This document shows positions 58,151 through 64,000 of a DNA stretch of 64,000 nt, in pieces. The stretch is from Mycobacteriales bacterium (GTDB taxonomy: Bacteria > Actinomycetota > Actinomycetes > JAFAQI01 > DASSKL01). Position 1 is the first letter of the stretch. Every line of letters begins with the position of its first letter. The stretch spans positions 1-64,000 of the forward strand of contig DASSKL010000080.1 of assembly GCA_035690485.1 (NCBI GenBank), read 5' to 3'. The notes beneath the pieces were generated by a model, which was not told the origin of the DNA, searched no databases, and saw nothing but the letters and a program-made list of their open reading frames with translations. Made by a program: the position numbers and the translations under genes.

Positions 58151-59617
58151 TCAGCCGGCGGCGACCGGCCCGACCCGCTCGGCGCGCAGGGCCGCGCGTC
58201 GCACCTTGCCGGCGTCGTCGCGCAACGGCTCACTGACGTACTCGACCGACCGCGGCACCTTGTAGCGCACCAGCCGCTCCGCGACGAACGCGAGCAGCTC
58301 CGGCTCCGGCAGCAGCGCCCCATCGGCCTGGACGATCGCGTGGACGTTGTTGCCGCGCTCCTCGTCGGGCAGGCCGATCACCGCACACGAGTGGACCAGC
58401 GGGTGCTCGAGGATCGCGGCCTCGACCTCTGCGGGGTAGACGTTCGACCCACCGGTGAGGATCATGTCGCTGGCCCGGTCTCCGAGGTAGAGGTAGCCGT
58501 CCTCGTCGAGCCAGCCCATGTCGCCGAGCGACTCCCAGCCGTCGGCCGAACGGCGCGGCTCGGCGCCGACGTAGCGGTAGGTCGGGGTGTCGCGTTCCGA
58601 CTTCAGCCACACCTCACCGGTCTGCCGGGGCGGCAGGTCGCGGCCGTCCTCGTCGCGGATCGTCACCGTCCCCCGGGCGGGTCGGCCGACCGAGCCGCGG
58701 TGCTCCAGCCACTCCTCACCGCTGATGATCGTCGAGGCCTGACCCTCGGTGCCGCCGTACAGCTCGTAGATCCGTTCGGGACCGAGCCACTCGACCCAGG
58801 CGTCCTTCAGCCAGGCGGGACACGGCTCCGCGAGGTGCCAGACGACCCGCAGCGCCGACAGGTCGTAACGGCCGCGCACCTGCTCGCCGAGCGACCAGAT
58901 CCGCTTCATCATCGTGGGCACGAGGTAGACGATGTCGGCCCCGTGGCGATCGAGCGCGTCGAGCGTCTGCTCCGCGTCGAAGCGAGGCAGCACCACCACG
59001 TGGTCGCCCCAGAGCAGCGCCTGCCACGACCAGATCAACGGGCCGTTGTGGTACAGCGGCCCGGGCATGACCATGCAGCCGCCGGGGCTGATGAGAAGCG
59101 GCACGGGCCCGTCGGTCTCGAACAGCGACGGGTCGCCGGAGACGATCAGCTTGGGACGACCGGTCGAGCCGCCCGAGGTCGGCGCCTTCCAGGCCGGGGA
59201 GACGACGTCGGGCAGCGGCTCGTCGACGGGCGGCGCGGTGTAGCCGACCGGCAGGCATCGCCGGCCGGGAAACGTCGCCTCCTCGACGCCGAGGACGGCG
59301 GCCGCGTCGGCGAGCTCGACGATGGCGGTCAGCTCGCGCACCGGGAGCCTGGCGGACACCGGTTGCGGGATCGCGCCGATCTTCCAGCAGGCGGCGAACG
59401 CCACGAACCAGTCGACCGAGTTGGGCAGTGCCACCGTCACCATGTCGCCGACGCGCACCCCGCCGGCGCGCAGGTCATGGCCCAGGCTCGTGGCCGCCCG
59501 GTCGAGCTCGGCCCGGGTCAACGAGCGGTCGCCGCACGTGACCGCGGGCCGATCGGGGTCCTGGCCGGCCAGGTCGCGGATGCGTTGCGCGAAAGAGATC
59601 GGTGCCACGACCGCCAT
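58151..59617 (-). CDS. AMP-forming acyl-CoA synthetase
   Basis: A 488-residue ligase of the ANL superfamily. P-loop TSGGSTGRPKLIVSG (a variant of TSGTTGxPK), A5 YELYGGTEG, A8 hinge YLGDRASDMILTGGSNVYP, and A10 Lys in DDAGKVRRAA. The form of the P-loop and YHNGP resembles bile-acid or cyclohexane-carboxylate ligases. It activates a carboxylic acid with ATP, then CoA. Unlike the copy at 42.3 kb it has a full C-terminal domain. It is divergent from the glycosylase gene. Confidence 0.9.
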   Translation of the reverse strand: MAVVAPISFAQRIRDLAGQDPDRPAVTCGDRSLTRAELDRAATSLGHDLRAGGVRVGDMVTVALPNSVDWFVAFAACWKIGAIPQPVSARLPVRELTAIVELADAAAVLGVEEATFPGRRCLPVGYTAPPVDEPLPDVVSPAWKAPTSGGSTGRPKLIVSGDPSLFETDGPVPLLISPGGCMVMPGPLYHNGPLIWSWQALLWGDHVVVLPRFDAEQTLDALDRHGADIVYLVPTMMKRIWSLGEQVRGRYDLSALRVVWHLAEPCPAWLKDAWVEWLGPERIYELYGGTEGQASTIISGEEWLEHRGSVGRPARGTVTIRDEDGRDLPPRQTGEVWLKSERDTPTYRYVGAEPRRSADGWESLGDMGWLDEDGYLYLGDRASDMILTGGSNVYPAEVEAAILEHPLVHSCAVIGLPDEERGNNVHAIVQADGALLPEPELLAFVAERLVRYKVPRSVEYVSEPLRDDAGKVRRAALRAERVGPVAAG

Positions 59618-59721
59618 CCTGCCTGCTCGGCAGCGCAGCCGACCGGCGGGCGGCACTATGGTCACCCTGAACGCCCTGCCAGGGCCGTCCTCGACTCCCG
59701 AAACACGCGAGGTGCACCGAC

Positions 59722-60294
59722 ATGCCCGACATGTGTCTCGCGCAGGACCCCGACGCCGATGCGCTGCTGACGCGCAGCCCGCTCGCACTGCTGATCGGCA
59801 TGGTGCTCGACCAGCAGATCCCGCTGGAGAAGGCCTTTCGCGGCCCGCTTGTCCTGGCCGAGCGCATCGGCGACCTCGACGCCGCCCGCATCGCGGACTA
59901 CGACGAGGACGCGCTCGTCGCGGCGTTCGCCACGCCGCCCGCGCTGCACCGCTTCCCCAAGGCGATGGCCGCCCGCGTGCAGGAGCTGTGCCGGCAGCTG
60001 GTGGCGAGCTACGACGGCGACGCCGCCCACGTCTGGACCACCGCGCGCGACGGCAACGAGCTGCTCCGACGGGTCCGTGGGCTGCCCGGCTTCGGGGAGC
60101 AGAAGGCGCGCATCTTCGTGGCGCTGCTCGGCAAGCAGCTCGGCGTCCGGCCCCGCGGGTGGCGTGAGGCTGCCGGCACGTTCGGCAAAGCCGGCTCTCA
60201 CCTGTCCGTCGCGGACATCGTCGACGCCGAGTCGCTGGGACGGGTGCGGGCCTACAAGCAGCAGATGAAGTCCGCGGCGAAAGCCTCCGCCTAG
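59722..60294 (+). CDS. HhH-GPD-type DNA repair protein
   Basis: 190 residues with helix-hairpin-helix RVRGLPGFGEQKARIFVALL and the opening LALLIGMVLDQQIPLEKAF typical of the HhH-GPD glycosylase fold. Family members excise damaged bases. It is shorter than AlkA or Nth and has no Fe-S cysteines; no clear catalytic Asp after the hairpin. GAGGTG lies upstream of the ATG. Box 5 and a small gene follow. Confidence 0.88.
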   Translation: MPDMCLAQDPDADALLTRSPLALLIGMVLDQQIPLEKAFRGPLVLAERIGDLDAARIADYDEDALVAAFATPPALHRFPKAMAARVQELCRQLVASYDGDAAHVWTTARDGNELLRRVRGLPGFGEQKARIFVALLGKQLGVRPRGWREAAGTFGKAGSHLSVADIVDAESLGRVRAYKQQMKSAAKASA

Positions 60295-60324
60295 CCTGCC
60301 CCGGCCTGTGGCACCTCCGCCGTT

Positions 60325-60338
60325 GGGACGTTCGGCCC
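60325..60338 (+). promoter_or_regulatory. DosR-type box 5
   Basis: GGGAC-GTTC-GGCCC. The ATG of the next gene begins 36 bases past its end. Confidence 0.65.
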
Positions 60339-60373
60339 TATCAGGCGACGGACCCGGCGCGTGAGATGGGCAC

Positions 60374-60793
60374 ATGCCCGTCACGCTCACCCATAGCAAC
60401 CGGGGCGACGTGGCGGTCATCGCCGCCCACAGCGATCCGGCCGTGTCGTTCCTCTGCCGCTCGCTGATGGCGGGAGCCGCCTTCTCCGATTACGCGGCCG
60501 TCCTCATCGACCTGCGCGACGCCGACCTCTCAGACAGCAGCACGCTGGCGGCGATCGAGCAGGCCGCCCGCAGCTGCCTGAGCCGACGTCAGCTGCTGGG
60601 TGTGGTCCGGCCGGGAGAAGACGTCGCCCATGCGGTCGCACGGGTACGTCGCGGACGCCGGCTGCTCGAGGGTCCTGCCGGCACCGCCACCACCTCGGCG
60701 CGCGTGGCCGGCAACGTGCTCAGCGGCCTGTTGAAGACGGCAGGCGCCGTCGTCCGGCAGGTCGCCACGGCCCGGGCCCAGCCCCCCCACTGA
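60374..60793 (+). CDS. Hypothetical protein, STAS-like N-terminus (139 aa)
   Basis: The first 75 residues (DVAVIAAHSDPAVSFLC; AAVLIDLRDADLSDSSTLAAIEQAA) look like a degenerate STAS/anti-anti-sigma fold, with a Ser-Ser near the usual phospho-site. The C-terminal half is Arg/Ala-rich and helical. I do not recognise the family. It is preceded by DosR-type box 5 and faces the small paralogue gene. Confidence 0.65.
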   Translation: MPVTLTHSNRGDVAVIAAHSDPAVSFLCRSLMAGAAFSDYAAVLIDLRDADLSDSSTLAAIEQAARSCLSRRQLLGVVRPGEDVAHAVARVRRGRRLLEGPAGTATTSARVAGNVLSGLLKTAGAVVRQVATARAQPPH

Positions 60794-60819
60794 GCCCGGG
60801 CCACGGCCCCCGCACCGGA

Positions 60820-61074
60820 TCACAACAGGCGGTGCGGCGGGCGAAGGGCCGACAACCGTCGACGTACGGCGGACTCGGTGGCCGCCACGACGTCGACGTC
60901 GACGTCGACGCCGGTGTTGCGCAGCTGTATCCAGTAGCGCGAGACGCACCTGATGACGCTGCCTGCGGGGAAGACGTCGGCATACTCCGCGATCAGCCGT
61001 TCGGTCATCACCAGCATGCGCTCGCGCGCCGCCCGCCGCTGCGCGAACGACGCCGTGTCTACCGTCACCGTCAT
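60820..61074 (-). CDS. Small helical protein, family A copy 2 (84 aa)
   Basis: It starts MTVTVDTASFAQRRAARE. The segment RLIAEYADVFPAGSVIRCVS matches the protein at 46320-46562. It contains a run of Val-Asp repeats encoded by GACGTC hexamers (60889-60910). A weak half-box (GGGACC, 61099-61104) lies upstream on the minus strand. No function is known to me. Confidence 0.75.
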   Translation of the reverse strand: MTVTVDTASFAQRRAARERMLVMTERLIAEYADVFPAGSVIRCVSRYWIQLRNTGVDVDVDVVAATESAVRRRLSALRPPHRLL

Positions 61075-61221
61075 GCCCGGTCTCCTGTTCGGCATCCGGT
61101 CCCCGTGCTTGGCATGCTGCGGGAGACACCGTGAAGATGTGCCGGAACCGGTCCACAAACCGGCCCGATGCCCGAGCGCGGGTACGTCGTTTGCACGACA
61201 ACCCGTCCCTGGAGCCGCCCC

Positions 61222-62451
61222 GTGCACGTCGTTTCCGAGCAACACCTGAGCCGCGTGCTCGGCAACCTGCGTGCCGAGCAACCACGGATCGTCGCGAGCG
61301 GCAACGCCGCCGCGCCGGCGACCCTGCTGACCGCGGTCGACGCCGCGATCCCGGCGTACCGGCTGTTCATGCTCAACGCCCCGGCCGGCCTCCTGCTGCG
61401 CGACGGGGTGATCCCCGAGACGCCGTTCGTCGGTCCGGGCATGCGCGGACATCCGCTGCTCGCCTACACGCCGTGCCGACTCAGCCTCGTGCCGCGCCTC
61501 ATCACTACGCGGCTGGTTCCAGACGTGGTGGTGCTCAACACCACGGTCCCTCGCGACGGGGTGGTGTCCCTCGGCATCGAGGTCAACATCCTGCCCGCCG
61601 CGATCGAGGCGGCGCACGACCGCGGCGCGTTGGTGGTCGCGCAGCTCAACCGGTCGATGCCCTACACCTACGGCGACGGGCAGGTGCCGGTCGCCGACAT
61701 CGACTACGCGGTCGAGGTCGACGAACCGCTGCGCGCCACCACGGCGCGCCCTTCCGACGAGACGCACCGGGAGATCGGTGCCCGGGTGGCCTCGCTCGTC
61801 GGCGAGGCCGCAACGCTGCAGGCCGGCATCGGCGCGGTGCCCGACGCCACGCTCGCCGCGCTGAGCGGGCGGACCCGCCTGCGCGTCTGGACCGAGATGC
61901 TGAGCGACGGCGTGATGCACCTGGAGCGCGCCGGGGCGCTCGACGGCGACCACCCGTTGCGTACGTCGTTCGCGGCCGGGAGCCCCGAGCTCTACGACTG
62001 GATCGACCGCAACCGGCGACTGGTCTTCAGCCGCACCGAGAAGGTCAACGATCCGGCGCGGATCGCGCGGCAGCCGGCGATGACGTCGATCAACACGGCA
62101 CTGCAGGTCGACCTGTTCGGCCAGGCCAACGCGTCGTACGTCCGGGACCAGATCCACTCCGGCTTCGGTGGTCAGACCGACTTCATCGTCGGCGCCCTGC
62201 ACGCGACCGACGGCAACGCGGTCGTGGCCCTCGCCTCGTGGCACCCGAAGGCCGACGTCTCGACGATCGTGCCCGCATTGCGTGCGCCGGCCACGTCGTT
62301 CCAGCAGTCGTACGTCGTGACCGAGCAGGGTACGGCGCCGTTGTGGGGCAGCTCCCAGCACGAGCAAGCACGGGCTCTCATCGAGCAGGCGGCGCACCCC
62401 GACGCGCGGGACGATCTCCGGAGGGCGGCCGCCGAGGCTCACCTGTTGTGA
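61222..62451 (+). CDS. Acetyl-CoA hydrolase / CoA-transferase family protein
   Basis: 409 residues of the Cat1/4-hydroxybutyrate CoA-transferase family. Catalytic Glu is in VWTEMLSDGVMHL. CoA-site loops are QAGIGAVPDATLAAL and SGFGGQTDFIVGALH, and VTEQGTAPLWG is near the end. It moves CoA between acyl groups (often acetate) or hydrolyses acetyl-CoA. GTG start with GGAG 7 bases upstream. In this context it may balance acetate and acyl-CoA under low oxygen; that is inference. Confidence 0.88.
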   Translation: MHVVSEQHLSRVLGNLRAEQPRIVASGNAAAPATLLTAVDAAIPAYRLFMLNAPAGLLLRDGVIPETPFVGPGMRGHPLLAYTPCRLSLVPRLITTRLVPDVVVLNTTVPRDGVVSLGIEVNILPAAIEAAHDRGALVVAQLNRSMPYTYGDGQVPVADIDYAVEVDEPLRATTARPSDETHREIGARVASLVGEAATLQAGIGAVPDATLAALSGRTRLRVWTEMLSDGVMHLERAGALDGDHPLRTSFAAGSPELYDWIDRNRRLVFSRTEKVNDPARIARQPAMTSINTALQVDLFGQANASYVRDQIHSGFGGQTDFIVGALHATDGNAVVALASWHPKADVSTIVPALRAPATSFQQSYVVTEQGTAPLWGSSQHEQARALIEQAAHPDARDDLRRAAAEAHLL

Positions 62452-62468
62452 CCCCCGGCACCAGGTTC

Positions 62469-62482
62469 GGGACCAACGCCCC
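62469..62482 (+). promoter_or_regulatory. DosR-type box 6
   Basis: GGGAC-CAAC-GCCCC. The universal stress protein ATG begins 50 bases past its end. Confidence 0.65.
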
Positions 62483-62531
62483 TAACGCGGCGGGCGGACG
62501 CGCACCAGCCTTGGAACAGGAGGTGGTTCAC

Positions 62532-62978
62532 ATGGCCGACACGGTGAACCCACTGGTGGTCGTCGGAGTCGACGGCTCGGAAGGTTCGCAGACCGCGCTT
62601 CGCTGGGCCGCGGACTACACCCGCCGTGCGGAGGGTCGGCTGCTGGTCATGGGCGCGTGGCAGTACCCGACGATGTACTACGGCTACGCGGTCGCGATTC
62701 CCGAGGACGACCTGGCCGCAGAGACCGAGCGCGCGGTACGCGCCTCGGTGACCGAAGTCCTCGGCAGTGAACCGGACCTCTCGGTCGATGTCCGCATCGC
62801 GCAGGGTCCGGCGGCCGAGGTGCTGCTCGAGGCGGCGGCGTCGGCCGACCTGCTCGTCGTCGGCTCGCGGGGACACGGGGCGTTCACCGGGATGCTGCTG
62901 GGCTCGGTCAGCGGCCACGTCGTGCATCACGCGGCGTGCCCGGTCGTCGTGGTCCGCCCCCCCAAGGCAGGCAAGTGA
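62532..62978 (+). CDS. Universal stress protein
   Basis: A 148-residue single-domain USP. It opens PLVVVGVDGSEGSQTALRWA; the ATP-binding motif is VVGSRGHGAFTGMLLGSVSG (G2xG9xG-S). It probably binds ATP as a dimer. AGGAGG lies upstream of the ATG. Mycobacterial DosR regulons hold many USPs. It overlaps the nitroreductase gene by 1 base. Confidence 0.94.
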   Translation: MADTVNPLVVVGVDGSEGSQTALRWAADYTRRAEGRLLVMGAWQYPTMYYGYAVAIPEDDLAAETERAVRASVTEVLGSEPDLSVDVRIAQGPAAEVLLEAAASADLLVVGSRGHGAFTGMLLGSVSGHVVHHAACPVVVVRPPKAGK

Positions 62979-63952
62979 TGGCCACGACCCTCGCACCGCC
63001 GGCCCGCATCTGGAAAGGCGCGGTCGCCGCCGCCGTGCAGGCACCGTCGATCCACAACAGCCAGCCCTGGCGCTTCGTCGCCGAGGGCGACCGGCTGCAC
63101 CTGTACGCCGACCCGCGTCGGCAGCTGCAAGAGGTCGACCCGACCGGCCGCTCGCTGCATCTGAGCTGCGGGGCGGCGCTGATGCACGTGGAGCTGGCTG
63201 TGCACGCGGCCGGGCGTGACTGCCTGATCAGCCTGCTCCCCGACCCGGACGACCGGCTGCTGCTCGCCACGATCACCCTGGGGGGCGAGCGTTCACGCAC
63301 GATCGTGGAACGGCGGCTGGCCGGCGCGATCGTCAAGCGGCACACCCACCGTCAACCGTTCACGGGCGAACCCGTGCCGGCCCCCGTCCTGCACCAGTGG
63401 CGCCACGGCGTGGCCGGTCGCGGTGCCTGGCTGCACGTGCTGTACCGCAGCGAGGATCTCGTGCTGGTCAACGCTCTGCTGGCACAGGCGGACGAGGCCG
63501 AGCGTTGCGACCCCGCGTACCTGGAGGAGCTCGCCGCGTGGACGCGTGACGACGGTCACCAGGGTGTGCCCGCCCGTGCGTGGCGGGACAGCGACTCCGT
63601 CTCCTGCGTGCCGCTGCGCGAATTCGGCAACCGTCCGCAGGGCGGCGAGAGCGCGGACGCCCCGCCTCCGGTAGAGCGTCCTCAACTCGTGCTCATCGGC
63701 ACCGACGACGACGACCCGCGGGCCTGGTTGCGTGCTGGGATGGCGATGGAGTGGCTGCTGCTCGCCGCCACCGCCAGTGGCCTCGCGGCCTCCCCGCTCA
63801 CACAGGTCCTCGACTGGCCGGCCTACCGCACCCGGGTAGCCCCGCTGCTCGGGTTGTCGGGCTACGTGCAGATGATCCTGCGCGTGGGCTACCCCACCAC
63901 GGACGTGACGACCCCGCGCCGGCCGCTGTCCGACGTCTTCTCGGTCAGCTGA
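62978..63952 (+). CDS. Acg-family nitroreductase-like protein
   Basis: 324 residues resembling mycobacterial Acg (Rv2032) and Rv3131, both DosR-regulated. Family segments are AAVQAPSIHNSQPWRF (FMN loop), LHLSCGAALMHVELAVHAAG, KRHTHRQPF and MAMEWLLLAATASGLAASPL. Acg has a flavin fold but a lid that blocks substrate, suggesting FMN storage or sequestration. It is coupled to the USP. Its stop is 48 bases from the window edge; nothing else is seen there. Confidence 0.92.
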   Translation: MATTLAPPARIWKGAVAAAVQAPSIHNSQPWRFVAEGDRLHLYADPRRQLQEVDPTGRSLHLSCGAALMHVELAVHAAGRDCLISLLPDPDDRLLLATITLGGERSRTIVERRLAGAIVKRHTHRQPFTGEPVPAPVLHQWRHGVAGRGAWLHVLYRSEDLVLVNALLAQADEAERCDPAYLEELAAWTRDDGHQGVPARAWRDSDSVSCVPLREFGNRPQGGESADAPPPVERPQLVLIGTDDDDPRAWLRAGMAMEWLLLAATASGLAASPLTQVLDWPAYRTRVAPLLGLSGYVQMILRVGYPTTDVTTPRRPLSDVFSVS

Positions 63953-64000
63953 GCCGGTCCGTCCACCGGATGGCTAGCCCTTCGCCGCGCCGTCCGCGAG

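Noticed and set aside
61099-61104. Seventh DosR-type box before the small paralogue at 61074
   Set aside because: Only the GGGACC half is present; the right half does not match. It is noted as a half-site only.

Overview
The window is chromosomal DNA from a high-GC, mesophilic actinobacterium. The evidence is the very high GC content, frequent GTG starts, TAnnnT -10 boxes with several leaderless starts, and the gene set: menaquinone methyltransferase MenG, oligoribonuclease, HelD, EttA, an SsbB-type SSB, two cytochromes P450 and a mycobacterial-style dormancy gene set. No phage, insertion sequence or CRISPR array is visible. Gene density is high and many neighbours overlap by 1-4 bases. I cannot name the species.

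Layout. 0-5.7 kb: the start of ettA, an SSB, tRNA-Arg(TCT), a cobalamin-binding radical SAM enzyme that looks like the hopanoid C-3 methylase HpnR, oligoribonuclease, tRNA-His and a secreted beta-helix protein. 5.8-13.4 kb: an aldo/keto reductase, a TerC-family membrane protein under a yybP-ykoY (manganese) riboswitch, and an ABC-F / amidase / HelD cluster. 13.4-15.5 kb: a beta-propeller-thioredoxin fusion whose first active-site cysteine codon is an in-frame TGA, so a candidate selenoprotein, divergent from a TetR gene. 15.6-25.4 kb: thioesterase, PAP2-like membrane protein, adenylate cyclase, MenG, a Lys/Arg/Ala-rich DNA-binding-like protein, tRNA-Lys(CTT), a desaturase cluster, a GAF-PP2C phosphatase, a hydrolase and a methyltransferase. 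25.4-36.5 kb: a MarR-controlled heterodimeric ABC exporter, an SNF2 helicase, a hemolysin III-like protein, a TetR/MpaB pair with a clear promoter, an acyltransferase and a PAS-GGDEF protein.

36.5-39.4 kb is a persulfide/sulfite module: a CstR-like repressor, a rhodanese, a metallo-beta-lactamase-rhodanese fusion and a TauE exporter, with TACCCC-type operators. 39.5-42.2 kb holds a 3Fe-4S ferredoxin, a P450 and a membrane protein.

42.2-64 kb looks like a DosR/DevR-type hypoxia (dormancy) regulon. Six 14-bp sites of the form GGGAC-N4-GNCCC (with minor variants) lie upstream of an acyl-CoA synthetase remnant plus ACP, a CBS-BON protein and an APH/AAA kinase (Rv2004c-like), a DUF1918 protein and the genes after it, a sulfide:quinone reductase operon, a small unknown protein, and a universal stress protein with an Acg-like nitroreductase. 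In three cases the start codon begins exactly 36 bases past the box. The sulfide operon (SQR, TusE/DsrC, DsrE, cupin) ends in an archaeal-type fructose-1,6-bisphosphate aldolase/phosphatase, which would link sulfide oxidation to gluconeogenesis. Inside this region the acyl-CoA synthetase and an E2 acyltransferase are joined by what looks like a deletion. A block of ordinary lipid and secreted-enzyme genes (53-60.3 kb) interrupts the regulon.
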